Of a DNA stretch of 45,338 nt, positions 25,513 through 34,359 are shown one piece after another. The stretch comes from Alistipes sp. (GTDB lineage: Bacteria > Bacteroidota > Bacteroidia > Bacteroidales > Rikenellaceae). The position numbers and the translations under genes are program-made. The notes beneath the pieces are model-generated. The model worked only from the letters and a program-made list of their open reading frames with translations. It was not told the origin of the DNA and did not search any database. Position 1 is the stretch's first letter. Every line of letters starts with the position of its first letter. Location: contig JAIECN010000058.1 in NCBI GenBank assembly GCA_029068505.1, forward strand, positions 1-45,338. The letters run 5' to 3'.

Positions 25513-27765
25513 TTAATCTATGTTTATCGATAATGTGATTCCCATGGTTCGGGGGCGTCCCCGTTGTACGAATTCGTTGCCCATCGAGCTGAAATAGAAG
25601 ACGTCGTATCGCTTCCCGCCCAAATTGCGGCCCCAGAAGCCGAGCGTGTAGCGGTCGTGGCGCAGCCGGACCGAAGCGTCGGCCAGCAGGTAGAAAGGCT
25701 GCCGCAGCGTGTTGGCTTCGTTCCACTCGATGCGGCCCGCGCCGCGCGCACCGGCCCGCAGCACCACCTCGCCCAGCCAGCTCACGCCCGTGGGGATCGT
25801 CCATTCGGCCCCCAGCGACAGCGTGTGGGCCGGGGCATAGGGGATGCGGCGGCCGCTGAAATCCTCCCTGCCGTCGTCGTGACGGACGAAGCGGGCGTCG
25901 GTGTAACCGTAGGCGATGTCGAAAACCAGGTCGTTGCGGGGGACGATCTGGAGCGATGCTTCGCCGCCCCGCGAGCGCGAGCGTCCCGCGTTGGTCATCA
26001 TGCGGCCTGTCGAGGCGCCCTGCGGGAATACGGTGAGCTGCTGGTCGCGGCATTCGATCCAGAAGAGCGCGAAGTCGCCCCGCACGATCCCCTCCGCACA
26101 GCGGAAGTGGCCGCCCAGTTCGAAATTCCAGCTGTGTTCGGGTTCGTACGACATCGTTGCAGGGTCGGAGGTGTCGAAGCCCGAGACCATGCGGCCTTTG
26201 AGCTTCTCCTGGAGGATGTCGGAGAACATCTGGGTGTTGAAACCGCCGGCCTTGTAGCCTTTCGCCACCGAGAAATAGAGGTTGTGCACCTCGTCGAAAC
26301 TATACATGACCGCCGCTTTGGGCAGAAGCTCCAGGTAGGAACGCGCCAGGGCGTCGCGGTCGTCGATCGTCGCGGTGTGCTCTCCTGCGGGGCCGCCCCC
26401 GATGCTGAGCGAGTAGTCGAGCGACGCCCGGCTGCGATATGCCAGGCGCGTACGTTCGTAGTCGGCCCGGATGCCGGCCGTCAGCGTCCAGCGGCCCAGC
26501 TTCACGCTCGATTCGTGGTAGAGCGCCGCACCCCAGGCCGGATTGCGGAAATCCGAGGCCAGCAGCAGTTCCTGGGCGTCGGTGTCGTAGCGGAAGATCG
26601 GGCCGGAGTTGGCGTTCGCAAGAATCAGTTCTTCGATGCCCGTGCGTTTGAAGTGTACCGGTGCCTGCATCGTCGCATGACGGTAGAAGCCGAAGGCTCC
26701 CGCGATCCAGCGGTAGCGCCCCCTCTCGTGCGAGCGGAAAACCAGCTCGCCGGTCGCCGTGTGTTCGGTGCGGGCCTGGCGGAGCGTGAAGTAGGAGAGG
26801 GGCAGGAAGTCCTGGTCGAGCGTCATCGCGTCGTCCGAATATTGGTAGGAGAAGATCGAGGCGACCGAGTAGCCGTTCGCGTCGTAGCGCATCGTCACTC
26901 CGTCGCTCAAGGTCGTGCGACGATAGCCTGCCGGGTCGTTGTAGCGGATTTCGCCGGGCCGGATGACCGTCTCCCCGTCGCGGACGATCTCCTTGCCCGC
27001 ATAGGCATAGGGGTAGCCCCCCTGGTCGAGCGCCGAAAAGGCCAGCGTGTTGTCGATGCGCAGACCGCTCTTGCTGCGCCATTGGAGTTTGAGCCGTCCG
27101 CCGCCCGACTGCTCGCCGTCGCACATGCGTCCGGTGGCGAGGTTCTTGAAAAACCCGTCCGACCGGGTGTAGAAGCATGAGACGGCTGTTCCCAGTCCGG
27201 GTGCCGGCCGGGCGTAGACTCCGGCCCGCAGACGCAGGGTGTTGCCGCTGCCGTATTCGGCTTGTATGCGCGTGCCTTGGTAGTTCAGGGGCGAGAGCGT
27301 GTAGATGTTCATCACGCCGCCCATCGTGTTGCGGCCGTAGAGCGTCGACTGGGGGCCGCGCAGCACTTCGATGCGCTCCACGTCGGCCAGTTCGCCGTCG
27401 TAGTTGTCTTTGTTCATCACCGGCACGTTGTCCACGTTCATCCCCATGACCGGCTGGTCGATCCGTGCGCCCAGCCCGCGTACATAGATCGAGGAGGTCA
27501 TGCGCGACCCGTAGTCTGGAATGTGGAGGTTGGGCACGCGTTGCGAGAGGTTTTTCACGGCGTTCACGTGTTCCTGTGCTACGGCCCGGCTGCCGAGGGT
27601 CGTCGCGGCGACCGGCTGCGTGCGCAGCACCGGCCCTTGCTTGATGGCTGTCACCTGCACCTTGTCGACGACGATCACCGTGTCGGCGTCGGCGTTTTCC
27701 GCGACCGCACGGGCCTGGAGCTGCGATGCCAGCAGCAGAGCGGTTATGCAGGCCATGCGGCGCAT
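25513..27765 (-). CDS. TonB-dependent outer-membrane receptor
   Basis: A 750-residue TonB-dependent receptor that would import a ligand across the outer membrane with TonB energy. It has an N-terminal signal (MRRMACITALLLASQLQARA), a TonB box-like DTVIVVDKVQVTA near 28-40, a plug domain with RVPNLHIPDYG, SIYVRGLGARID and VERIEVLRGPQSTLYGRNTMGGVMNI, and a beta barrel ending in an alternating aromatic segment TMGITLSINID. It lacks the N-terminal carboxypeptidase-like domain of SusC proteins and has no SusD neighbour, so a siderophore, haem, vitamin or other small ligand is more likely than a glycan. It lies between rlmH and the lipoprotein with 1-bp gaps. Confidence 0.9.
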   Translation of the reverse strand: MRRMACITALLLASQLQARAVAENADADTVIVVDKVQVTAIKQGPVLRTQPVAATTLGSRAVAQEHVNAVKNLSQRVPNLHIPDYGSRMTSSIYVRGLGARIDQPVMGMNVDNVPVMNKDNYDGELADVERIEVLRGPQSTLYGRNTMGGVMNIYTLSPLNYQGTRIQAEYGSGNTLRLRAGVYARPAPGLGTAVSCFYTRSDGFFKNLATGRMCDGEQSGGGRLKLQWRSKSGLRIDNTLAFSALDQGGYPYAYAGKEIVRDGETVIRPGEIRYNDPAGYRRTTLSDGVTMRYDANGYSVASIFSYQYSDDAMTLDQDFLPLSYFTLRQARTEHTATGELVFRSHERGRYRWIAGAFGFYRHATMQAPVHFKRTGIEELILANANSGPIFRYDTDAQELLLASDFRNPAWGAALYHESSVKLGRWTLTAGIRADYERTRLAYRSRASLDYSLSIGGGPAGEHTATIDDRDALARSYLELLPKAAVMYSFDEVHNLYFSVAKGYKAGGFNTQMFSDILQEKLKGRMVSGFDTSDPATMSYEPEHSWNFELGGHFRCAEGIVRGDFALFWIECRDQQLTVFPQGASTGRMMTNAGRSRSRGGEASLQIVPRNDLVFDIAYGYTDARFVRHDDGREDFSGRRIPYAPAHTLSLGAEWTIPTGVSWLGEVVLRAGARGAGRIEWNEANTLRQPFYLLADASVRLRHDRYTLGFWGRNLGGKRYDVFYFSSMGNEFVQRGRPRTMGITLSINID

Positions 27766-27766
27766 C

Positions 27767-28240
27767 TTATTCGTGATGATAGGGTTCGTTGTTCAGGATC
27801 GTGAAGGCGCGGTAGATCTGCTCGGCGAAGATCGCCCGCACGATCTGGTGGGAGAAGGTCATGCGCGAGAGCGACAGCCGGGCGTCGGCCCGGGCGTAGA
27901 CCTCGTCCGAGAAGCCGTAGGGGCCGCCGATCACCATCGCCAGCCGTTTCACACCGCTGTTCATGCGTTTTTGCAGCCAGCCGGCGAATTCCACCGAGCG
28001 CATCTCCTCGCCCCGTTCGTCGAGCAGGGTCACGTAGTCGCCGTCGGCGAGCTGGCGCAGGATCGCCGCGCCTTCGGCTGCCGACTGCTGGCGGGCGGTC
28101 AGCTTCTTCGTCTCCTTGAGGTCGGGCAGCACCGTGATCGAGAACTTGCAATAATGGTTCACGCGCCGGGCGTATGCCTCCACCAGCGCGGCCACTTCTT
28201 TCGAGTCGGTTTTGCCTATGACGATCAGTTCTAAAGTCAT
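27767..28240 (-). CDS. rlmH: 23S rRNA pseudouridine-1915 N3-methyltransferase
   Basis: SPOUT methyltransferase that methylates pseudouridine 1915 of 23S rRNA in assembled ribosomes with SAM. The 157-residue protein shows ELIVIGKTDSKEV, VTLLDERGEEM, the SAM knot VIGGPYGFSDEV, and the family C-terminus LSLSRMTFSHQIVRAIFAEQIYRAF with NEPYHHE. The ATG at 28240 gives normal length. It is sandwiched between the GH2-like gene (2-bp gap) and the TonB receptor (1-bp gap). Confidence 0.95.
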   Translation of the reverse strand: MTLELIVIGKTDSKEVAALVEAYARRVNHYCKFSITVLPDLKETKKLTARQQSAAEGAAILRQLADGDYVTLLDERGEEMRSVEFAGWLQKRMNSGVKRLAMVIGGPYGFSDEVYARADARLSLSRMTFSHQIVRAIFAEQIYRAFTILNNEPYHHE

Positions 28241-28242
28241 TT

Positions 28243-29538
28243 TTATAAGTCCGTGTTCCATTCCCCGTCGGCATCGACGCAGAGCACCGGACGGGCATGT
28301 TCTACCGACTTGAGCCATTGGTAAGCCTTGTACATGCAGTAGCCGTTGCCCGCTTCGCCGCCCAGCGCGTAGGCCGCCACGCAGGTGTGGTTGCGCGAAC
28401 GGTAGTACATCGCCTTGACGCGCTCCAGGTATTCGTCGGCCAGCGCCGGGTCGTTCGACGGCGTGCCGCCCGCGCGGCGGTCGTCGCGTTTTTCCGGGGC
28501 ATGGATGTTCGCCCGGTCGATGACGTAGAGTCCCAGTTCGTCGCAGAGACCGTAGAACCAGTCGGGCTGCGGATAGTCGGGCGCCACGGTATTGTAGCCC
28601 TGCTTGCGGAGCGCCAGCAGACGGGCGGAGGTCGTCTTGGCATCGGCGTCGGCATTGTAGCGGAAAGCATTGAGCTTTATGGGTTTGCCGAATCGTACAA
28701 GTTGTCCGTCGGCCAGCTCGGTCTTGCCGAAGCCGATTTTGAGCGGCATGTACTCCTTGTAGGTGCCGTCGCGGCGCGTGAAGAGCATCACCTTGTAGAG
28801 CGGCGGATTCTTGCCCGAGGGTTCCCACTTGTTGTCGTAGGCATGGTAGATGAAGGGCGTGAAGCGCACCGTGTCGGTCGAGCGGCCTGCGACCGCGACG
28901 GGCCGGATGTCGAAATCCAGCAGTTTGCCCTGCGGCGAATAGATGTCGTAGCCCACCTCGACCGTCTCGTCGTAGTTGAATCCGTTTTGCGCCACGATCT
29001 TCAGATCGAGCATGGCGAAGTTGCGGCCCAGCGTGTCGGGCACGAGCGCGATTTCGAAGTCGCGGATCGACCGCTTGTTCTGGTAGTAGAGGCAGCTGCC
29101 CTCGAACGCGGGACGGCGCACCGCACGGGGGGTGTCCAGCTTGGCGTCGCCGGGGCGGAGCGACACTTCGAAGTCGTTGATGCCCTGATGGATGCAGGGC
29201 GTGAGGTCGAATTCGGCAGGCGTCAGCGGATCGTCTGCCGCGGCGACTTCCCGGCCGTTGACCCGCAGCGTATAGGGCGCCGGGGCGTTTTCGATATGGA
29301 GGTAGACGCAGCCGTCCGTCCAGACATAGGGGATTTCGATCCGTTGTTGCAGTGCGGCAGGGCTTTCGGCCTCGGGCCGGAAGTCGATCGCGTGGCCCGA
29401 AGCGGCGCGGTTGCGGGCTTCGGCGTCGTGGCGCGTGGCATAGGGGAGGGTCTCGGTGCGATGGATGCGTGCGGAGGGCTGTCCTGCAAGGTTCCAGACT
29501 CCCGTCACCGCCAGCAAAAATAGTGTCGTCCGTTTCAT
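28243..29538 (-). CDS. Short GH2-like secreted protein, degenerate active site
   Basis: A 431-residue protein with a signal peptide (MKRTTLFLLAVTGVWNLAGQ). The N-terminal half resembles the sugar-binding jelly roll and Ig-like domains of GH2 beta-galactosidases (IPYVWTDGCVYLHIENAP...LRVNGREV; SIRDFEIALVPDTLGRN). A partial barrel follows (LLALRKQGYNTV, DELGLYVIDRANIH, RSRNHTCVAAYALGGEAGNG). Compared with LacZ, the metal-binding E416 and H418 positions read His and Pro, the N-E pair before the acid/base is G-E (E395), and only 36 residues follow, leaving no room for the nucleophile. It is therefore probably not a working glycosidase; it may bind a ligand or be a remnant. No frameshift is visible. 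Confidence 0.75.
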   Translation of the reverse strand: MKRTTLFLLAVTGVWNLAGQPSARIHRTETLPYATRHDAEARNRAASGHAIDFRPEAESPAALQQRIEIPYVWTDGCVYLHIENAPAPYTLRVNGREVAAADDPLTPAEFDLTPCIHQGINDFEVSLRPGDAKLDTPRAVRRPAFEGSCLYYQNKRSIRDFEIALVPDTLGRNFAMLDLKIVAQNGFNYDETVEVGYDIYSPQGKLLDFDIRPVAVAGRSTDTVRFTPFIYHAYDNKWEPSGKNPPLYKVMLFTRRDGTYKEYMPLKIGFGKTELADGQLVRFGKPIKLNAFRYNADADAKTTSARLLALRKQGYNTVAPDYPQPDWFYGLCDELGLYVIDRANIHAPEKRDDRRAGGTPSNDPALADEYLERVKAMYYRSRNHTCVAAYALGGEAGNGYCMYKAYQWLKSVEHARPVLCVDADGEWNTDL

Positions 29539-29564
29539 CGTACGCTATAGGTATATAGATCGGA

Positions 29565-29594
29565 CAAAGGTACTTTTTTTTTGACAAATCGCAA
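29565..29594 (-). promoter_or_regulatory. Promoter of the GH2-like/rlmH/TonB receptor group
   Basis: On the minus strand TACCTTTG (29572-29565) matches TAnnTTTG, with TTG (29594-29592) 19 bp upstream. It overlaps the divergent asnS promoter. Confidence 0.65.
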
Positions 29595-29610
29595 ATAACG
29601 ACTATCTTTG
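29581..29610 (+). promoter_or_regulatory. Promoter of asnS
   Basis: TATCTTTG at 29603-29610 is a perfect TAnnTTTG box with TTG at 29581-29583, 19 bp upstream. The ATG of asnS lies 28 bp after the box. The -33 element follows a T-run. Confidence 0.8.
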
Positions 29611-29638
29611 TGAATTCGGAAAAGCATAACACATCGTC

Positions 29639-31027
29639 ATGAAAACGCAGAGAATTGCAGAGATTCTGAAGTCGGGCGTCGTCGACGCCGATATCGTCGT
29701 CAAGGGTTGGGTGCGCACCAAGCGCGGCAACAAGAACGTGGCGTTCATCGCCTTGAACGACGGGTCTTGCGCGGCCAACATCCAGGTGGTGGTCGATCTT
29801 GCGAAGATCGCCGAGGAGACTTTGAAACCCGTCACCACGGGTGCCTGCCTGAGGGTCGACGGACGCCTGGTTGCCTCGCCCGGTTCGGGGCAGGGCGTCG
29901 AGGTGCAGGCCGAGCGCATCGAGGTCTACGGCACGGCCGACCCCGAGAGCTACCCCTTGCAGAAGAAGGGCCATTCGCTCGAATTCTTGCGCGACATCGC
30001 CTACCTGCGTCCGCGTACCAATACGTTCGGCGCCGTGCTGCGCATCCGCCACGCTATGGCCTACGCCATCCACGAGTATTTCAACAAGAACGGCTTCTAC
30101 TACTTCCATACCCCTATCATCACCGCCTCCGACTGCGAGGGTGCCGGCGCCATGTTCCAGGTCACGACGCTCGACATGGCCAACCCGCCCAAGACCGAGG
30201 AGGGCAAGATCGACTATGCGCAGGATTTCTTCGGCAAGCCCTGCAACCTTACAGTCTCCGGGCAGCTGGAGGGTGAGTTGGGCGCTCTGGCGCTGGGCCG
30301 CATCTACACTTTCGGCCCCACGTTCCGCGCCGAGAACTCCAACACGCCGCGTCACGCTTCGGAGTTCTGGATGATCGAACCCGAGGCCGCGTTCTTCGAG
30401 CTGGAGGACAACATGGAGCTGGCCGAGGACTTCCTCAAGTATCTGATCCGCTACGCGTTGGATAACTGCCGCGAAGACCTCGAATTCATGAACAAGATGT
30501 GGGACCCCAAGTTGCTGGAGCGCCTGGAGTTCGTGGTCGCCAACGATTTCAAGCGGCTGACCTATACCGAGGCCGTCGACATCCTCAAGGCTTCGGGCCG
30601 CAAGTTCGAGTTCCCGTGCGACTGGGGCTGCGACCTCCAGTCGGAGCATGAACGCTACCTGGTGGAGGAGCATTTCAAGCGCCCCGTGATCCTGATCGAC
30701 TATCCCAAGGAGATCAAGGCTTTCTACATGAAGCAGAACGACGACGGCAAGACCGTGCGCGGAATGGACGTCTTGTTCCCCGGAATAGGCGAGATTATCG
30801 GCGGTTCGGAGCGCGAGGCCGATTATGGCAAACTCTGTGCAAGGGTGAAGGAACTCGGAATGAACGAGCGGGAACTCTGGTGGTATCTGGATACGCGCCG
30901 CTGGGGTTCGGCTCCGCACTCCGGATTCGGTCTGGGCTTCGACAGGCTCTTGATTTTCGTCACGGGTCTGACCAACATCCGCGATGTGCAGCCTTTCCCG
31001 CGCACGCCGCAGCACGCCGACTTCTAA
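29639..31027 (+). CDS. asnS: Asparaginyl-tRNA synthetase
   Basis: Class II synthetase that charges tRNA-Asn. The 462-residue protein has an N-terminal OB-fold anticodon-binding domain ([20 protein letters not shown]) and a catalytic domain with the AsnRS-type insert region ([19 protein letters not shown]), motif 2 in [21 protein letters not shown], and motif 3 in [10 protein letters not shown]. The acid-rich [15 protein letters not shown] is typical of AsnRS rather than AspRS. The gene has its own promoter; rpoN follows after 159 bp. Confidence 0.97.
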   Translation: MKTQRIAEILKSGVVDADIVVKGWVRTKRGNKNVAFIALNDGSCAANIQVVVDLAKIAEETLKPVTTGACLRVDGRLVASPGSGQGVEVQAERIEVYGTADPESYPLQKKGHSLEFLRDIAYLRPRTNTFGAVLRIRHAMAYAIHEYFNKNGFYYFHTPIITASDCEGAGAMFQVTTLDMANPPKTEEGKIDYAQDFFGKPCNLTVSGQLEGELGALALGRIYTFGPTFRAENSNTPRHASEFWMIEPEAAFFELEDNMELAEDFLKYLIRYALDNCREDLEFMNKMWDPKLLERLEFVVANDFKRLTYTEAVDILKASGRKFEFPCDWGCDLQSEHERYLVEEHFKRPVILIDYPKEIKAFYMKQNDDGKTVRGMDVLFPGIGEIIGGSEREADYGKLCARVKELGMNERELWWYLDTRRWGSAPHSGFGLGFDRLLIFVTGLTNIRDVQPFPRTPQHADF

Positions 31028-31172
31028 AATTAAAAGTCAAGAATTAAAAATTCGGGGAATCGGCATGCCGCCCGGCCGGAAACCGGGGTTCGGGGGCCGT
31101 TTCTCCCGGCGGATTCCGCCTTTTCGGGTTGCGGCGCACGAAGAGATTTTTAATTTTGCGTTTTTAATTTTA
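31025..31172. repeat. Intergenic element with AT-rich inverted ends and GC-rich core
   Basis: Left end 31025-31053 and right end 31143-31172 are imperfect inverted repeats: the 11-base outer block TTTTAATTTTA and the inner ATTTTTAATT match exactly. They flank an 89-bp GC-rich core with the palindrome CGGCATGCCG and further hairpins. The left end includes the asnS stop codon. It looks like a MITE-like or processing element, but no target-site duplication could be established. Confidence 0.45.
31108..31124 (+). terminator. Possible terminator after asnS
   Basis: GGCGG (31108-31112) pairs with CCGCC (31116-31120), loop ATT, followed by TTTT. It is a short hairpin inside the GC-rich core between asnS and rpoN. 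Confidence 0.4.
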
Positions 31173-31186
31173 CATCCGGCAGCAAT

Positions 31187-32608
31187 ATGGCCATCAACCA
31201 GAAACAGGTTCTTTCGCTTCAGCAGAAACTCTCTCCGCAGCAGATCCAGATGATCAAGCTGCTGGAGTTGCCCACCGTGCAGCTCGAACAGCGCATCAAG
31301 CGGGAGATCGAGGACAACATCGTGCTCGAAGAGGAGGAGCGCACGGCCGAGGAGGAGACCGAGCCGCAGCAGATTTCGGTCGAGGAGTATTTGCGCGAGG
31401 ACGACACCCCGGCCTACAAGAGCCGCATCAACAACTACTCCAAGGACGACAAGCAGCGTCCCGTCTTCCTTACCGGGGGGCGGTCGTTGCAGGAGTATTT
31501 GGTCGAGCAGCTCCGCTTCCGCAACCTTTCGGAGCGCGACATGCGCTTGGCCGTTTACCTGATCGGCAGCATCGACGAGGACGGCTATCTGCGCCGCGAC
31601 CTCGAATCCATCGCCGACGACATCGCTTTTTCGGTCGGCATCGAGACCACGGCCGGGGAGCTGGAGCGGTTGCTGGGCATCATCCACGAGCTGGAGCCGG
31701 CCGGCGTCGGGGCGCGCAATTTGCGCGAATGCTTGCTGTTGCAGATGAACCAGATGCCCGTCGATTCGCGGGCACGGCGCCTGGCCCGCAAGATTCTGAC
31801 TTCCTACTTCGACGAGTTCGTCAAGAAACACTACGAGAAGCTCATCGCCCGCTTGCAGATTTCGGAGGACGATTTCCGCGAGGCGATCGCCGAGATCCGG
31901 CGGCTCTCGCCCAAGCCCGGCAACCTCTACGCCGAGGGGGGCACCGACACCACGCCCTACATCATCCCCGACTTCATCCTCGATTGCCAGGACGGGCGTT
32001 TCCAGTTGTCGCTCAACTCCTACAACGTGCCCGAAGTGCGGGTCAACCGGCGCTATGTCGAGATGATCCGCGACATGGTGGCCTCCGACGGCAGCGTCAA
32101 GGAAAAGGACAAGGAGGCGATCCAGTTCGTCAAAAGCAAGATCGATTCGGCCAAGTGGTTCATTTCGGCCATCAAGCAGCGCCACGACACCCTGATGCGC
32201 ACCATGCAGACCATCCTCGACTACCAGCAGGAGTATTTCCGCGACGGCGACAAATCCCGTCTGCGGCCCATGATCCTCAAGGACATCGCCGACCGCACAG
32301 GGCTGGACGTCTCGACCATTTCGCGCGTGGTCAACAGCAAATATGTGCAGACCCAGTTCGGCATCATCCTGCTGAAGTCGCTCTTTTCCGAGGCCATGCA
32401 AACCGAGTCGGGCGAGGAGGTCTCCAGCTACGAGATCAAGAACATCCTCCAGGAGTGCATCGACCAGGAGAACAAGCGCCGCCCGCTGACCGACGAGACC
32501 CTTATGGATATTCTTAACTCCAAGGGCTACCGCATCGCCCGGCGCACGGTGGCCAAGTACCGCGAGATGCTGGGCATCCCCGTCGCCCGGCTGCGCAAAC
32601 AGATTTAA
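31187..32608 (+). CDS. rpoN: RNA polymerase sigma-54 factor
   Basis: Alternative sigma factor for -24/-12 promoters, needing AAA+ activators to open DNA. The 473-residue protein has the glutamine-rich region I (LSLQQKLSPQQIQMIKLLEL), an acidic region II (EEEERTAEEETE), the core-binding region, the helix-turn-helix segment DRTGLDVSTISRVVNSKYVQT, and a perfect RpoN box ARRTVAKYRE at 451-460. No activator gene or clear -24/-12 site is seen nearby. A terminator follows at 32726-32750. Confidence 0.97.
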   Translation: MAINQKQVLSLQQKLSPQQIQMIKLLELPTVQLEQRIKREIEDNIVLEEEERTAEEETEPQQISVEEYLREDDTPAYKSRINNYSKDDKQRPVFLTGGRSLQEYLVEQLRFRNLSERDMRLAVYLIGSIDEDGYLRRDLESIADDIAFSVGIETTAGELERLLGIIHELEPAGVGARNLRECLLLQMNQMPVDSRARRLARKILTSYFDEFVKKHYEKLIARLQISEDDFREAIAEIRRLSPKPGNLYAEGGTDTTPYIIPDFILDCQDGRFQLSLNSYNVPEVRVNRRYVEMIRDMVASDGSVKEKDKEAIQFVKSKIDSAKWFISAIKQRHDTLMRTMQTILDYQQEYFRDGDKSRLRPMILKDIADRTGLDVSTISRVVNSKYVQTQFGIILLKSLFSEAMQTESGEEVSSYEIKNILQECIDQENKRRPLTDETLMDILNSKGYRIARRTVAKYREMLGIPVARLRKQI

Positions 32609-32725
32609 AACGTTTTAACAACTTCTCCTTCGAAGTTCCGAGGGGTTATTCCGATGTTCTGGAATACTTCGATATTTCGTCGATCTCTTGTTCCGGTTCC
32701 CCGTTTTTGTTTCTTTTTTCGATTT

Positions 32726-32750
32726 CCGGCCAATAAAGCGGCCGGTTTTT
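32726..32750 (+). terminator. Intrinsic terminator after rpoN
   Basis: CCGGCC (32726-32731) pairs with GGCCGG (32740-32745) around loop AATAAAGC, followed by TTTTT. The T-run with the next G also forms the likely -33 element of the following promoter. Confidence 0.7.
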
Positions 32751-32780
32751 GCGTTGGTTGGCGTAAAAGCATTATTTTTG
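32748..32780 (+). promoter_or_regulatory. Promoter of porX
   Basis: TATTTTTG at 32773-32780 matches TAnnTTTG, with TTTG at 32748-32751, 21 bp upstream. The porX ATG is 19 bp past the box. Confidence 0.7.
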
Positions 32781-32799
32781 TACTTCAAAAAGCATCGCT

Positions 32800-34350
32800 A
32801 TGGTTAAGATTCTCTGGGTCGACGACGAGGTGGAGCTGCTCAAGCCCCACGTGCTCTTCCTGCGCGGGAAAGGTTACGACGTGGAGACCTGCAACAACGG
32901 TTACGACGCCATCGACATGGCCGCCGAGGGGGCTTTCGACTTGATTATCCTCGACGAGATGATGCCCGGCATGACCGGTCTCGAAACCTTGCCCAAGATC
33001 AAAGAGGTGCGGCCCACGACTCCCGTCATCATGGTCACCAAGAGCGAGGAGGAGAACATCATGGACAAGGCCGTGGGTTCGAAGATCGCCGACTACCTCA
33101 TCAAGCCCGTCAATCCCAACCAGGTCTTGCTTTCGATCAAGCGGATCGTCCATTCGCAGCAGCTGGTGACCGAGCAGACCACGGCCGATTACCGTTCGGA
33201 GTTCGGGCGCATTTCGCAGTCGTTGCAGATGGCCGATACGTTCCAGGACTGGTGTTCCCTCTACCGGCGGCTCACTTCGTGGGAGATCGAGTTGGAGGAT
33301 TCCACCGACCGCAGCATCAAGGAAGTGCTCGCCTACCAGAAAAGCGAGGCCAACCAGGAGTTCTCGAAGTTCGTGCGGCGCAATTACTACGATTGGATCA
33401 ACAAGCGTGCGGACGATACGCCCGTGATGTCGCACACTTTGATGCGTTCCCGGATTTTTCCCGTCGCCGACGAAAATCCGAAAACCACCTTGTTGTTGAT
33501 CGACAACTTCCGCTACGACCAGTGGCGGGCCATTTCGTCGTTGTTGAGGGGGTATTACGACGTCGCGGCCGAGGATTTCTATTGCGCCATCCTCCCCACC
33601 GCCACCCAATATGCCCGCAACGCCATCTTCGCCGGCTTGATGCCGCTGGCCATCGACCGGCTGATGCCCGACAAGTGGCTCAACGACAACGAGGAGGGCG
33701 GCAAGAACCAGTACGAGGAGGAGTTCCTCCGGCGCCTGATGGCCCAGAGCGGCAAGCAGTGGAAATTTTCGTTCGACAAGCTCGTGCGGCCCGAGCAGGG
33801 ACGGCGGTTGGTCGACAACATCCAGAAGGTCTACGATGCCGATTTCTCGGTCATCGTCTACAACTTCCTCGACATCCTCTCCCATGCCCGCACCGAGACC
33901 GACATCATCCGCGAACTGACCGAGGACGAGTCCGCGTTCCGTTCGCTCACGCGTTCGTGGTTCGAGCATTCCGACCTCTACACCATCCTGCGGCTCCTCT
34001 CCGAGCGGGGGCATACCGTCGTCATCACTTCCGACCACGGCACTATCCGCGTTGACAATCCTGTGAAGGTTACCGGCGACCGCGAGACTTCGGCCAACTT
34101 GCGCTACAAGACCGGCCGCAACCTTGCCTACAACGCCCGTGAGGTCTACGAGGTGCAGCGGCCCGAGGACATCCAACTGCCGTCGAGCAACCTCACGTCG
34201 AGCTTCATCTTCGCCTATAATACCGACTTCCTCGTCTATAACAACGACGCCAACCGCCATATCCGTTACTATCGCAATACGTTCCAGCATGGCGGCATTT
34301 CGATGGAGGAGATGATCGTGCCTTATTTAGTGTTGAAGCCAAAAAAATAA
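32800..34350 (+). CDS. porX: PorX-type response regulator with PglZ domain
   Basis: A 516-residue two-domain regulator. Residues 1-120 are a receiver with acidic pocket VDDE, phospho-acceptor D52 in LILDEMMPGM, and the K in LIKPVN. The rest is a PglZ/alkaline phosphatase-superfamily domain with metal-site motifs LLLIDNFRYDQW and VITSDHGTIRV. In Porphyromonas, PorX with the kinase PorY controls type IX secretion genes, and PorX proteins have been reported to cleave oligonucleotides through this domain. No PorY or por gene is in the window, so it is an orphan here. It has its own promoter. Confidence 0.93.
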   Translation: MVKILWVDDEVELLKPHVLFLRGKGYDVETCNNGYDAIDMAAEGAFDLIILDEMMPGMTGLETLPKIKEVRPTTPVIMVTKSEEENIMDKAVGSKIADYLIKPVNPNQVLLSIKRIVHSQQLVTEQTTADYRSEFGRISQSLQMADTFQDWCSLYRRLTSWEIELEDSTDRSIKEVLAYQKSEANQEFSKFVRRNYYDWINKRADDTPVMSHTLMRSRIFPVADENPKTTLLLIDNFRYDQWRAISSLLRGYYDVAAEDFYCAILPTATQYARNAIFAGLMPLAIDRLMPDKWLNDNEEGGKNQYEEEFLRRLMAQSGKQWKFSFDKLVRPEQGRRLVDNIQKVYDADFSVIVYNFLDILSHARTETDIIRELTEDESAFRSLTRSWFEHSDLYTILRLLSERGHTVVITSDHGTIRVDNPVKVTGDRETSANLRYKTGRNLAYNAREVYEVQRPEDIQLPSSNLTSSFIFAYNTDFLVYNNDANRHIRYYRNTFQHGGISMEEMIVPYLVLKPKK

Positions 34351-34359
34351 AGGAACAGC

